Origin: Saksenaea vasiformis B4078
Taxonomy: Eukaryota > Mucoromycota > Mucoromycetes > Mucorales > Saksenaeaceae
Direction of reading: 5' to 3'
DNA length: 38,145 nt
Assembly (NCBI GenBank): GCA_000697055.1
Contig: JNDT01002307.1
Location: 1 to 38,145, forward strand
Shown here: piece after piece, positions 8,678 to 20,956 of the stretch
How positions within the stretch are numbered: the stretch's first letter is position 1
Layout of the letters: every line of letters begins with the position of its first letter
Position numbers and translations under genes: made by a program
Notes under the pieces: model-generated
What the model saw: only the letters and a program-made list of their open reading frames with translations
Database searches by the model: none
Told to the model about the DNA's origin: nothing

Positions 8678-11600
8678 ATGGAATCCGCTACAGAATTAGC
8701 CGACGCATCAATACCTGAGCAGACGAACAATGTCGAAGACGTTGGCATTGAAAAACTGTCGCTTAACAAAAACAACAGCACTTTGTCTGATTCCGAGGAC
8801 GATGATAATTGGGACACAAGCGATTCGCGTTTCTTAGCAGGTCTCAATGTGTCAAGTAGACTGAAAAGTATCTTGCAGCTCAGGGATATGGACATTACAC
8901 ACGATGATGAGGATGAGGATGACGATACTTTGTTTACCACACCAGCTGTGTTGAAAACACCTGGAGCTATGGAAACGCTACTACTTCCTAAGAAACCAGC
9001 TGACAATGCAGAAGATACGCCAACAGGCCCTGAAAAGCCTAAATCCAAAAGCAAGAAGAAAAAGCCAGCCCAAAAATCGGCAGCGACAGTGCGATTTGAA
9101 AAACTTCTTGGAAAACTCGCAACCAATGCATCCGATTCTTCAGAAGACGAACAGCCGAAAAAACGTCGGTCTAAAAAGACATCTTCTAAATCGAAGACGA
9201 AAAAGAAAACAAACAACATTGATGATGCGTCAGATACCGAAAAGGATAACGATGAAAGTGAGCAACAAATCAATAAACCAAAGAAGAAGAAGGCGTCTAC
9301 TAAAAAAAAAAAGAGTGGATCGACTGCAGAAGAAGCTCAGGGCAATGACGGCTTGTTGTTTGATTTCCTTCGTGATGACAGTGACAGCAGCGAAGATGAA
9401 CAACAGACATCCAAGAGCAAACGATTATCTAAAAAAGCAATGATGGAAATGCACCGAGAAAAAGAACGGGTGAATCGATCGGTGGAAGTGAAATTGAAAC
9501 CACGTATTGTCAAAAAGACATTTGCAGATTTCTTACAACGTGTCAAAGAAGTGGAAAACACCAAAGGAGAAATGTAAGTTAGCTGGATTGGAGTTGTAGC
9601 TGAAGGACTCAACCCTTATTCGATTTAGTCCAACGAATCCAGTACTTCGTCTTGAGAAACCTTCACCAGAAGGAAATCAACCGACCATTGCAGAGGAATC
9701 AAGTGATAGCGACAGTGACCTTGAAATTGTGGGTGGACCACCGAAAAAACGTACAATCTTGCTATCACCGGAACGACCAAAGCCAGTGTACATGCAACTA
9801 TCACCTACTCGCCATCCTACTGGCATGTCGCACAAAGATCTCAACAGACAGATCCAAGATCGAATTGCGAAACAGATGCTTGAACGTCGTAGGAAGATGG
9901 AAGAGGCTATTCGCCGACGTGGTGACTTTACAACAGCTGTTCAAAGAGCTGAAAGACTGTTGGAAAAAGAAAAAGAGGCGGAGATCATTAATCTCGAAGT
10001 TGAGCGTCATTTTCAGAGTCGCGACAAACTCAATGATAATGACTCTGTTCCGGATGAGGAACAGTACGTGGATATCGAACTTTCTGGCGAAGAAGAAGAA
10101 GAAGGAGAGGGCGATGAGGACAAGGGACAAAAAGAACCATCAGCAGATGCACCATCAGAAGAAGAAGAGGAGAAGGAGGAGGAGGATGAGTTACAGCTAA
10201 GGTTTAAGCGGAAAAAAGGCAAGTCTCGTCTGCATGATCTATTTGACGATGAAGAAAAACCTGTCAAACCGAAAAAACCGGAACCATCGCACTCGATTGC
10301 GAACTTTTTCAAAAATCAGGTAAAATAGTGTAGTGTTGCCAGGCTTCATGTGAGAACTGATTTGGATGATTTGCAATAGTCGAAAAAGAGCGCCGAAGTG
10401 GTAGATGCTGCAGGTAGCAGTCTGAATATGGAGGAGGGTGAGCCATCAAGCAAACCACTGACTCGTTTGGTCAAACGCGCTGTTGAGCAGGACTCCAGTG
10501 ACGCAGAAATGGCTGAGGTAGAGGAAGAGAACGAGGAGGTGGAGGCTGAAAGGGAAGAGCCGGTGATTCGTCCAGCAAAACCTGTTAAAAAGTTGCAAAG
10601 CGAATATGTGGAAGAGGAAGCAGAGGAAGAGGAGGATGAGTATTTCGGCGCAGGAGGTCCGGAAGCAGAACATGAAAACGAAAATTTAGATGAGTTTGAG
10701 GAGGATGGTCTATTGGTTGAACGAAATGAAGAAACAGATGGCGTCGATGAAGCAGTACTGCGGGCAGCATTAAAGTAAGCAACAATGTGTTTATGGATGC
10801 GCGTACGTTAAAACCTAAACTTCTACAGTAAGGATCTGGCAGACTCTGATCGAAACATGGTTCAGCGACTATTAAAAGATATCACAAGTGGTGGTCTGCG
10901 CCGAAAGCGTGCCGCTGCAGAAGCAGGCTTCATGTTGGATGATTACGATATATTTGACGATGAAGACGATGAGTACGATCTTGTAGCTGTCCGCCAAGCA
11001 GCCCTAGCGAAGCGACAGAAAATGCTAGAAGAAAGCGGTGATGCATTGGCGATGCTAGGTAAAAGACACGAGGTTTAAGAAGCCTAAGCTTATACCTCTC
11101 TTTTCTCTCTCTCTCTCTCTTTATAGCGAAGGATCCCAAAACACTAGCTTTTGCAAGGGCTGCTCGGCCAGGTTTCTGGACAGAAGATCCTGCACCATCA
11201 ACAACAACAGAAACAGCGCAAGAAGATAAGCAAGAAAGTAATGATATATCCGCTGTCGAAAGCGAGGATGATGAGGTAGGATAACAGTAAACACCCCCCC
11301 CGAATGCTCCTGTGACTCACTTGTTGTCAGCCTTTACCGTTGCATCAAACAAGCGTGATGGATTCGGATGATGATCTTGAGTTTCAGTGGGGAGCAGACG
11401 TCGCGGTAGTTGAGCATGTTCCGAAGGAGCAAAAACCGAAAGCAACAGGACCTGCACGTCCAGCTATTTTCCAGGCAGAAGAAGAGAAATACGCGAAATT
11501 CAAATCCAAATTGACGGAAACGGAAGGCTCTGTCGGCGGCGGCATTCATGAGAGTGGATCACATGTGGGATTTGCGGCAAAGAAGCAGAAACAGAAGGAG

Positions 11601-11769
11601 GTAAAAGCGGTTATTCGTTCATTCTCTCTAGCTAATCGAACGTTTTTTCTTATTGACTCAGCCATCAGGGTTTCAAGTGGCCAATCTTGATAACCACAGT
11701 GCACGATCAAGTACCACCGTCAAACCCAAGCTTCTCAACATTCTCTCTTCTCGCAACAAATTCTCGTAA
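8678..11769 (+). CDS. MRC1: Mrc1/claspin replication checkpoint mediator
   Basis: Fork protein that links stalled replication to the checkpoint kinases and helps set fork speed together with Tof1-Csm3. Seven exons (8678-9573, 9629-10319, 10380-10774, 10829-11058, 11127-11275, 11331-11600, 11662-11769) close in phase to 912 residues, near the usual size. The protein is mostly disordered, with alternating Lys-rich and acidic serine clusters (DSSEDEQ, DSDSDLEIV). A non-canonical PIP-like box SIANFFKNQ ends exon 2 (about 521-529). The conserved Mrc1-like block begins at SEYVEEEAEEEEDEYFGAGG (about 603) and continues through DEAVLRAAL, RNMVQRLLKDITSGGLRRKR and ALAFARAARPGFW-type sequence. The C-terminus reads KPKLLNILSSRNKFS. 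The ATG at 8678 is the first in frame after a pyrimidine-rich leader. Convergent with the mL38 gene, 137 bp apart. Confidence 0.9.
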
Positions 11770-11906
11770 TTCTTCAAGATATACCTTTTTCTTTTTTTCC
11801 TTTTCTTTTCTTTTGGCATTGTACGCATATCATACGCAGAAACAAAATAATAATAGCGAATGCATTTTAGTATTTACTTTTTTTTTCTTTATGTATCAAA
11901 AATTGT

Positions 11907-13344
11907 CTAAAAATACGTGACTCTTTGGATGTAACGTTGTGGTTTGGGTGGTTTGCCGTACACGGGTTCGTTGACACCTAGAAAAATTGTTTCCGATGTC
12001 AAAACTGTGTTGTCAACAGGTAAAAAAGAAAGGGAAAAAGCAGAACTTACGCAGAATTTCCTGGTAGATCTTGCTCACTGCTGGATCCCATTCTTCACGG
12101 AAGAACGAGACGCCGGCAACATTGAGACCGTGTTTCTGAGCCAATGCCTTTGTATCGAATGCATCCCGTTTCTCTAAGCTGATCTCAATCTTCTCTTGGC
12201 CGTGGTTTGGCTGTTCATAAGCAATGAACGTGTACCGATGATATTTGGTGCCCTTTTGGGGATGGGGTGGGACGTAATCCAGCACGGTATCACCAGCATT
12301 GACAATGGATTGTGTAGCTGACAATGGCACGTTGGTTCTGCAACCAAGAGATCACGGTTAATTTCATCCCAAAAAGAAAAAGAAATAATTACATTAACCA
12401 GTGGCAGTGCTGTTGGTATGTCTGGTTGACCACGTCGGGCGAATCTGGATCGATCATCATCAATGTATACAATCGCGTGTCTGTGTGGAAATTGGTGACG
12501 TTGATCTTGGGTGCTTGGATACTCTAATAATAAAATCACACATCATTTGTTCGTGTTTGTTTCTCTTTTGTTGTTGCTGTTGTTGCTGCCAAAAAAAAAA
12601 AAAAGGAAACGTTACCTGTTCGGGCTTAATAAACACGCCTGGTTCCACTGATGGTTGATCGTCTCCCAAGTGGATGTTGATCTGCACCTTGGGGTCGAAA
12701 CCTGGGGCCAGCAGATCGGGGATGACTCTCATCTGTGTCACACGTTCCAACAAATGAGTGCGTGGTGCTTTTTCGAATTGTTTCTGGCTCAGGTAACGGT
12801 AGACAGATCGCGACATGTCAACTGCTTTCTGCTGTCAGCGCTTTTCTTTTCGTTATAAAGATGTGGATCTCTTACTTTTGCCTTGGTTAAAGTTTCGTCG
12901 AACGTCTGGATCATTCAGCTCTGCCTTGACTTCCAAATCGTATTTAAGGGCATTCAGTGCGGCTATCTGTGGGGCTTTTGTAGTTGCGTTGCCTTTTTTT
13001 TTTTCAGCAAACAAAAAGAGAACGAGAGTAAGCATCAGCGTCTTTCTTTTTTCTCTGTTGCTCGCATTCCTACTTTTGGTGACGCGTGCAATTTCCTTCT
13101 CCACACGGGCAAGCATTTCCACACGTTCTTTTTTATCGACTTGGATAAGTTTGAGGGCTTCTTCAAAGGCCACATGACGGCCGGCTGTCTCGGTCGAGGC
13201 ATGTCTGGCGGTCTAAAGGTACAGAGAACCAAAACGAAAGAAAAAAACGCATTTGTACCATGTTCGGTAGTATACTGTAAAGTGCTGACTTACGGTACAT
13301 CGAACACCGTGACGAACGACACCTCTTGCCCAGGTGCCAAACAT
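11907..13344 (-). CDS. Mitochondrial large ribosomal subunit protein mL38 (PEBP fold; yeast Mrpl35)
   Basis: Component of the fungal mitochondrial large ribosomal subunit carrying a phosphatidylethanolamine-binding-protein fold. Minus-strand exons: 13344-13294, 13212-13074, 12974-12876, 12821-12616, 12523-12393, 12337-12051 and 11977-11907, totalling 984 nt (327 residues) with all phases matching. The N-terminus MFGTWARGVVRHGVR is basic and suits mitochondrial import. A helical part ALKLIQVDKKERVEMLARVE precedes SVYRYLSQKQFEKAPRTHLL. The PEBP hallmarks follow: MMIDPDSPDVVNQTY, then HCHWLITNVPLS, then DYVPPHPQKGTKYHRYTF. The C-terminus is EPVYGKPPKPQRYIQRV. The donor of exon 5 was placed at GTAATT (12392) because the alternative GTTAAT would create a stop at the junction. 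Confidence 0.92.
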
Positions 13345-15856
13345 GATTGTGTGTGTCTTTGGTTTGCGTCGAACGAATGAAGGCACCAATTTTTGTTTAT
13401 GGCTTGGCTGGGCCTGTGACAGGGGGCGGACAATCGAACCCCGCTTAAAACATTGACACCGCAACGCGCACCCACCTCCCCCTCCTCGGGGACGCGGTTG
13501 ACTCCATTAACCCATTCCTCGTTGCAGGCAATGGTTACAGATGCAAAAGGGCTAAATTAGACCATACCCCAACATGTATTCATTGCAAGTGGTCATGTCC
13601 ATTGAACAATGATGGTTCAATCTTTTTTATTTTCTTTGACTACGCATAATGCGGTAGATCATGACACACAGAGCGAGCACTCTCTCTGTAACGTTTCGAA
13701 CTTTACTGCTATTCACAGTAAGATAGGAAGACAGTTGATTCGCAGATTTTTATTGCTACTTGACTCCACACGTCCTTTGATCCAACAAAGAAATCGGAAA
13801 ATGCAAGCTATCCTGTCTTCTCAGAACCTGTCAATAAATGAATCTGTTGTGCAACAGCATAAACCATATGCATCCTGTAGCGTAACAGCAATACGTGTGC
13901 AAGTGAAAAAAGCCTTAAATGGATATGTGGAGAAAAAGAAATGCAACTTTTTCTCTTTGGGAAGAAACAGCTTAAGTTTTGCTACTGACGCTTGCATTGC
14001 TATTTGTACCACTCTGTCTTGCATGGAAAAGAGAGTGCTCTAGAGTTGGAGCCAATTGCTGAATATGAACTACTGTCAGTGAGATAGAGATCTACGAATG
14101 CTTTTCCGTGCAAGTATAAATAGATATCAGCAGAGAAAGTGCCAAAAGCCAAAGGGGGATGGGGGTGGGGGAGCATGGGCAGTTTAGTACGCTACTTTAA
14201 ATAAGTAATTGGGTTGATTACATGCGAAAAACCTTCTGCATTTCCATGTGTCTTAGCCTACAAGCCCTCTGTTCCGACCCGAGTGCTTCCTGTTTCACAC
14301 AGCGCATCTAACCTTGTTCTTCTGTTGCTTCAAAGCCTCAGCAATGCCTTACGAAAAAGCAGCCGATGGTTCTTGAAAAGACAATCATCGTCTTTGCGAG
14401 AGAATCAATCAAACTGCAACAGCGAGTTTCACAGAGGCCGCTTGTCGCTGTAAAAATCTGCGCTAATCGATTCAATGTTGCTCAAATCCTAAAAATTATA
14501 TGACTAGCTGACGCGAATTTAATAATGAACTTAACGTTGATCGACGCAAAGCTTATTTGTGCTAGTGCGAATGCTGTTCCAATAAACGGACAAAGCACAC
14601 GGACAACGATGGTCGCTCTAAGAAACACCGCTCTACAGATCACAACAAATGCGCAAAATGGATGTTAGAATAACTTATTTTTTTTTCTTTCTGTTTTACT
14701 GAGGACACATAGGTAAATGGGGCTTTTTCCGTTCTAAGATGGGGCATTCGTCTAAACTCCGCTTATAGAGTGGAAGTTGGTGCAACCAAAAAAAAAAAAA
14801 GCCCATGGCAACCTGTTTTCCTCGCATAACATGCTATGAAAAAAAAAAACGGAGGAGTCGCCCGAAAACCCTGCAGAAGCATATTTATTTTACAAAATTA
14901 TTATTATTATCATGTGGGGTGTCGCTGTCTGATGAAAAAAAAAAAGGTGGTTAGTCATGGTATCTACCATAACAGATGCAACTGATGTTTAACTTGAAAT
15001 CTAGGTATCAAAGACGATTCATTAAGATCAAAGGAAAGTTTATCTCTCTCTCACACACACACGCGTGCGCGCGTGTACTCGTGAGGGATGTTTTTTTGTA
15101 ATAGGTTGTTTTCATAAGGAGATACTCCTGCAAGCCTGTGTTCATTTATTTGCACTACCTGCTTTGTCGCTTTTTACTATTGTGCCAAACACGTTCACTG
15201 TTTTCGTCAATGACGACATGAATCGGTACGGAGAGGTTATCGTCAGTATGGATTACTAACGTTAATGATTAAATTTGGTGATTTGTTTCACGGGAACGTT
15301 CTTTCAATTCTGCTTGTGGGTTTTCAGCAAACGTGTCATTTCCACGTAACGGAGCGCTCGCCGTGTCCTACATAACAAACTATTCAATCGTCCGAAAAGA
15401 GAACAGACAGTGTTGTCCTTGAATTTCCCTAGTCGATCAAGGATCCTGTCATGCTATGTCGTGTGTTACAGTCTACTGATCACTTGTAGAACCCACTTGG
15501 GTGGAATCAAATAGGGTCGCAATAAGGTTGGGGGAACTTTCTCATGTATTCAATTTGCAGTTGTAGACGTAATTTCTCTTTTTGCTCATGGATTTTCTTG
15601 ATTGCGAAAGATGAAGTTTGGTAATTACGACCATTAGCATGTTCATGACGTTGGCGTCTCCCCTTCTCTTGGTACCAGCTTTGAATAAGGTTGAACTGAC
15701 TTTTGATTTGCTCAAATTAGCCAGGGGGCACCCGAAGCTGCAAGTCAACATCATTATAACTTAGATAGGACTAGTACGGAGTGAGTTCTCCGCAACTTTT
15801 GAGCGGGGAAAAATGACATGTTAACCACAGATCTCTATGGTAACATTTCGGTAGAC
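13345..15856. other. 2.5-kb spacer without a supported gene
   Basis: Lies upstream of mL38 and downstream of the Bni4-like gene. One plus-strand open frame, 13609-14043 (144 codons), has no domain, repeat or signal that I can see and is probably chance. Other contents: G-rich GGGGATGGGGGTGGGGG at 14155-14171, A-runs near 14789, 14840 and 14936, and CA/CG alternation at 15049-15074. I found no tRNA or other RNA gene, although weak matches could be missed by eye. Confidence 0.4.
13609..14043 (+). CDS. Unrecognised open frame, doubtful
   Basis: A 144-codon ATG-to-stop frame with no intron, Ser-, Cys- and Lys-rich, no membrane segment or familiar motif. Stretches such as KIGRQLIRRFLLLLDSTRP look protein-like, but there is no neighbour relationship or recognisable family. 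The surrounding sequence has ordinary intergenic composition, so a chance open frame is the more likely explanation. Listed only because of its length. Confidence 0.15.
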   Translation: MMVQSFLFSLTTHNAVDHDTQSEHSLCNVSNFTAIHSKIGRQLIRRFLLLLDSTRPLIQQRNRKMQAILSSQNLSINESVVQQHKPYASCSVTAIRVQVKKALNGYVEKKKCNFFSLGRNSLSFATDACIAICTTLSCMEKRVL

Positions 15857-15857
15857 T

Positions 15858-16088
15858 GAAAAAAAAAAAAAAAAGAAGACACGCAAGTGTTTTATAAAGG
15901 GGGAAAAAAAAAGAAGACAGAGAGAGAGACAAATTGCTAGACAGTGTGTGCGCGCGGGAGACACACACAGAGAGAGAGAGAGAGAGAAAAAAAAAAAAAA
16001 AGAGGAAAAAAAAAAGAAACTACCAAAGAAAAAAAGGAAAAAAGAGAAACAAAGAAAGAGAAATAATAAAAAAAGAAAGAAAAGGTAG
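15858..16088 (+). repeat. Homopurine tract 3' of the Bni4-like gene
   Basis: The plus strand is almost entirely A and G, with an uninterrupted purine run at 15969-16019 (GA dinucleotides, then A-runs) and long AAAG/AAAAAAG stretches up to the Bni4-like stop codon. A CA/CG alternating patch (15945-15968) sits inside it. On the transcribed minus strand this is a polypyrimidine tract immediately after the stop, which could act in 3' processing or form triplex DNA. Confidence 0.8.
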
Positions 16089-16089
16089 C

Positions 16090-17534
16090 TTACAAAAAGA
16101 AATGGGTGTATTGACGGCTTTCAACATGAACCTCCATATCGGTCAGTTTAAATTCATTCAATTCTTGCTTGATCTTCATCGCCAATAAGGGTGTTAATTT
16201 TTGACAAGTGGAATTGGCATCACATCGACGATCATACTCGTTTGCTGAGAAGGTTTCATGTACCTGAATTGTACTACAGAACTGCAATTTACGAGATTTC
16301 AGTGATGGTTCGGCCAAAGAGCTTGTGGAAGATGTGGCAGGGTTGAGTCTTGGTGAGCCGTGCAACGGTAATCCGTAATGATTGCCTATTACAGGTGGGA
16401 CTATCTCCGCTTCATCTTCATCGTGTGCCAATGATGGTAACCGTGGTCGTGTTGAAGAGGTAGATGAAGATGGCGTTGGTGACGGTAACCCATCACTACC
16501 GACTAGCCGAGGTGGCGGTAATCGTGAGAAGGACGAGGATCGGGAAGAGACGGCCGAGTTGGGTGAATCAGGTAGCTTGTGCCCTGAACGGAGAAGCAAT
16601 AAGTATGGTTTAGATGGCTAATTTTTTCTTGTGTTACCTTTCAAAGCACTTTTTCTGGTGCCTGTATCAACATGTAACGCCGGTCGTGTATCTTTCTTTT
16701 CCAAAGCTTGACCTTTTTGGAATAAATTGGAAAGGGAAGCTAATGATCGTCGACGGAAACCTTTGCCAGGATGAGAAGCTGTACTGTCGATAGAAACGTC
16801 CGATAAATTGTCGATTGCGCCAATGTCTTTTGACCGCAGGTGGCTCATACTGAAAACCTTTCGAAGGCGTTTTGATAATGATAACTTGGTGTTCATTGAC
16901 ATATCGGAGCGGATCGACATTGCCTGTGATACGGACGAGGAGACCGAAGTAATAGATGACCTACGTTCGGAACTCACGGTTGAATTGGATGACGACGGTC
17001 TAGGCTGAGCAAACATGGGTCGAGGCTCATGCATGACAGATTTCGGTCGACTATCGCGTCGTGGTTGTTGCTGTTGTTGTGGAGGACGTTGTCGGATTGG
17101 CGTGGATGCGGACTTTTGAACTTGTAATGGTTCACGAGCGCTGTTATTACTAGGTGTTCGTGGACGAGAACTGGGTCGATGCATCCTCGGTGGTGTTGGT
17201 TGTGGCTGATGATAATAAGGTTGTGCATACGACGGATGCGACCAGTCAGCCAAAGGATGTTGTGGATAAGCCCAAAGATCTTGAGGCTAATATTTATAAA
17301 AAAAAAAGAAAAGAAAGTGTGAGGAGAGGTCATAAAAATAAATCGGACTGCCAAATCGAGTAACTCTTCGTCCCCTCTCTTTCCATATGTTACATGGAGA
17401 ACCCTTACCTGGTCCAATCGCATTTTGGAAGTCAGATAACTGGCTAAGGCTACATCGTCATCTTCTTTTTGTCGCTGTTGTTGTTGTTGTTGTTGAGCGC
17501 GTAATGCAACTGGTTTCTGAATCATGGTTGTCAT
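16090..17534 (-). CDS. Bni4-like fungal polarity/cell-wall protein with PP1-docking motif
   Basis: Minus-strand exons 17534-17409, 17286-16638 and 16583-16090 (phases 0 and 1) give 422 residues. Most of the chain is low-complexity: a Gln run after MTTMIQKPVALRA, Pro/Gln/Ser-rich exon 2 (PPRMHRPSSRPRTPS), and basic Ser segments such as LSLSKRLRKVFSMSHLR. The C-terminus is the conserved part: RKLQF, an RVxF-type protein phosphatase 1 docking motif, then VHETFSANEYDRR, CQKLTPLLAMKIKQELNEFK and VESRQYTHFF. This EYDRR...LTP...HFF block is what I associate with Bni4/Afr1-type proteins, which recruit PP1 (Glc7) to chitin-synthase and septin sites at the cell cortex. A GTAAGC donor overlaps the TTG TAA stop, so an extra last exon cannot be excluded. 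Role is by analogy. Confidence 0.72.
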
Positions 17535-17565
17535 AGGTATAAATAAAAAGATTATGCGCTTGTTC

Positions 17566-18168
17566 TAAGATAGAAAGAAGAAAAAAGGAAGTAATTTTTT
17601 TTGTATGATATGCGCGTAAAAAAGAAGACGAAGAAGAGGAAGAGAAAGAGGAAGTAGTAGTAATAGTAGTAATAACGAGAGAGAGAGAGAGAGAGAGAGT
17701 ATAGATGGTACTTTATGAAGAAGAAAGGATAAAAGAAAAAAGAGTAAGTAAAAAACGAGACAGGCAAGAGAGTATAAGAGAAATGAGTCAGTGAGTGAAT
17801 GTAGAGAACGAATGGATAGTTTATATAAAAGGGAGGGTATATACACAAATGACGAATGGATCGTATATAGATTTGCGATTAAAGAAAGAAGAAGCGACAA
17901 ATGCGCATCAAAACGATAAAGTGTTGAGTCTTTAGTATGAAACGAAGAAAAAGAAGAGAGAAAAAAAAAAGGATTGGAAAGGAATCGAATAAAAAAAAAG
18001 GGTGATAAAGAACTAAATTGTCGTACACGAACGAAAACTAAAAAGAAAAAAAAACATGCGACTCCGCTTTAAAGTATAAAAAAAATTAACAAAGAGCGAG
18101 AGAGCGTGAGTTATGTGAGTGCGTGCGCGAGAGAGAGAGAGAGAAAAAGAGAGAGCAGACATAGAAGG
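17566..18168 (+). repeat. Homopurine-rich tract 5' of the Bni4-like gene
   Basis: About 600 bp in which the plus strand is dominated by A and G, including GA dinucleotides at 17678-17699 and 18128-18143 and several A8-A10 runs. Seen from the Bni4-like gene this is a long CT-rich leader/promoter starting about 30 bp above its ATG. CT-rich stretches before start codons are common in fungal promoters; the length here is unusual. Confidence 0.75.
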
Positions 18169-20956
18169 TTAAGTAGGGTTTGGGGGATCTGTTCAAAGCC
18201 GTATGACTTCACATAACACTTACCCATCTTTTGCCCCTCTTTCTCCTGAATAGACTATATATCACAGCAAAACGTTTACTCTATTCATTTTAATGAACAA
18301 AGGAGGTAGGACAGTTGAATTTCTTGTACAACACCTTCTCATCGCCTGATGATCAAGAAAAAAAGTCAGAACATGGACAAACCTTCTCTCTTCTTTTTGG
18401 CTTCTTGCCCGCTTGAGAAGAATTCAGCTTAATTCACGTGTAATAAGGGAATAGACTGATCATCTTATGTTTTTTTTTCTTCTTTTTAATTGGTTTTTCT
18501 TATTCTAGCAAATCAATTGACTCATGCGCCATCTTCTTTTTACTTTCTTTCATTCCCCTAATGGGAGGAAGTGGTGGAGGAAAGAATGCCACCCGTGCTC
18601 TTGCATCGGTTTTGGGGTTTGTTTTGTGTAGACACATTAATGAGACACAAAGAATATCAACGTGTACCGTACTAACCTGTCTGTGCTTTTTTCGATATCC
18701 GCGCGAAGAAGCAATAATTTCCTCATGCATTGTGTGTAACACGATCGAAGTCGATACCTTTTTCTTTTCCTTTTTCTTTTTTGTTGCCAACAAGAACATT
18801 ATATAGTGGCTAATCGTGTCCTTTAACCGCCCTTTTTTCCCCCACTTCAAACCCCTTGAAAGGTACACGTGTATTTAGCCGACAGCATTCTTTAAACTGT
18901 CCGGGGTTCTTTTGCTAATGAGGAGAATTGACAAGAATGACTCTTCTTGTCAGTCTTGAGAGTAAAAAAAAGAAAAGGAGTACCCTCGTATTATGCATAA
19001 CCTAAGCTCCTTAGACCACAGACAATTCCAATTTTGTAACTCCACCCCTCATTTATCAGCACCTTCCTCTCTCCAGCTCCCCCCAAAACTCACCCCCCTT
19101 CCCACGAAAAAACTGCTCCAGAAAGAGATGGTGATCTCCCATGACGTTATTATGGATTCCAAACAAAACCTTATTCAAGACGGAAATAACCGTGGCCCCG
19201 TGATAACAGACTCTTTTAGAAATCAGTCGTAACACAGCAACCAATATCTTCAAAGCTAAAACCTGCAGCGTAACAAGACTCATCTATCTTTAATTTTAAT
19301 TCTCTCTCTCTCTCTCTCTCTATCTCTTCGTTGCTTATCTGGTACCATTTTAGATTACCGTCAGATGATTATGTATATATATATATAAAGAGAGAGAGAG
19401 AGATGGAGAAAAAAAAAGAAAGTATGAAAACGAACGAAAGAAAAAAATCCGCTATTTTGGCTTATCTACTTACAATGGACGCCACATGAGAACGTTTATG
19501 GTTAAACAGAAAAGAAGAAAGATTCTCCTTCTTTCTCATCCAATGTCCTTCTTGCATAGACAAGTCAAAGCTTCCTAAAATCTTGGGCTCGTATTTTCTT
19601 GCTCGGTATTACCATGACGTGTTAATTTTTTTTTCAACACAACTACTCGGTATTTTTTAAAATAAAGTAAGAAAACGGCGTTCCCAATTGTCGGCATTTT
19701 CGGCAATCCTCCTTGCCCTCTAATCCTGAAAAGGTGTGGTTGCCTTTGGATTGCAGCTGCAGACCTGGGTAAATCTCACCAAATTTCGCCTCAATTTGAT
19801 TGAAGATTCCCATGTCATTCTAAACAGTCAAGAAGACCTAAACCTAATAGGCAAAGACCAAACAGGAATTGTAAACGCTTGTGTTTTAACGGATGAACAA
19901 CCTGGTCGTCCTTCTAAATCAACAAACTAACCTGAGGGTTATCCTCAAAACACACATACACACAGAAAGAAAGAAAAAGGAGATTATTCTAATTAAACAG
20001 CTAGAAGAGGATTTCCAATCATAGATTGAAGAAGGAATGCACAATGTTTATGTACTATGACCGTGACAAGAAGACGTGCATTCCCCTACGGTTAGGAACA
20101 CTACGTCAAAAAAAAAACCTTATGTTATAGCAAACACCCCAAAAGTCGCCTTTCCCGCTAATCATTGCCTAATTTGAATCAATTAACATGTCAAAGCGTG
20201 GTACCTTTCTGAATGTGTCGTTTGTTTTCATGGCACGGAATGTTTCGGCTCGTTTAGATGCCAGCACTACCACAGAACGGAACGCCTCTTCTACAATAGG
20301 ATATGCAATGTTTATCAAGAAACGACGCATCTTGTAAAAGCGTAATCATGTTGCATATTTTATTTTTATTTTTTATTTTTTTTGGCGCTCATGTAACCTG
20401 CATCGCTCCGTTCCTGATATCATTTTGTGTCAAAGTGTTGGACATTTTTGTAGAGGTGATATCATTGAACTTCGGACGTAGACATTAACGGTAACTAATT
20501 AATGCAAGACAACTTGTCCCTTAGATGTGTGGTAGCGACGCGCTAGAGAAAGAGAGAAAGAATGCCAAGAGTTGTTTGTCTGCTAAGCCCTCAGAGAATT
20601 CTATGTGCTTGTCTATTGAATTCTTAGTTTTCGGATTAACGTAAAAAGGATTTACTTTTCATTTGGAGCCAAGACAAGTCATCCTCAAATGATGCAAAAA
20701 TACAGGATTTTTTGATCATACATGGTTACATCGGGGAAACAGGCAAGCTTGCAAAAAGGACGACGAATAGGTCGAACTTTCTTTTCCTTCTCTCTGTCGT
20801 CATTGTTCACGACGCCTTATTTCTTGAAAGTGACCCAGTTTTAAGCTGGGCGAAGTAGAAGTAGTCAATTAAGTAAAAAGTTATGGTAACGAGAAAGAAA
20901 AGCGTTTTAGGTATGATAAACTAAGGGATTTCTAGGGTATGAGGATATGCTGGTTT
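18169..20956. other. 2.8-kb spacer, simple repeats only
   Basis: No gene is supported on either strand. It contains polypyrimidine runs (18470-18490, 18758-18782), a CT repeat at 19301-19326, a TA repeat at 19374-19386 followed by GA at 19388-19402, and a small hairpin CCCAG/CTGGG at 20835-20851. The short open frames are rich in homopolymer-coded residues and show no splice logic. It probably holds the promoter of the Bni4-like gene and the 3' end of the methyltransferase gene. Confidence 0.4.

Noticed and set aside
8608..9273. 221-codon minus-strand open frame, very Ser-rich
   Set aside because: It is the antisense of MRC1 exon 1; the Ser-rich composition follows from acidic and lysine codons on the coding strand, and the plus-strand model joins six further exons in phase.
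13420..13475. B-box-like GGTTCGATTG on the minus strand
   Set aside because: The flanking bases do not make a five-pair T-stem and no A box or cloverleaf could be built.
16974..17534. 186-codon minus-strand frame running through from the Bni4-like exon 1
   Set aside because: Only the first 42 codons are real; a GTAAGG donor at 17408 and TATTAG acceptor lead into exon 2 in phase, and the read-through part is intron plus the wrong frame.
17552..17900. Overlapping minus-strand frames rich in Leu, Ser, Phe and Tyr above the Bni4-like gene
   Set aside because: They are translations of a CT-rich repeat tract with no motif or splice logic.
18500..18868. 122-codon minus-strand open frame
   Set aside because: Lys runs from A/T homopolymers, no domain, and no transcript-like structure.
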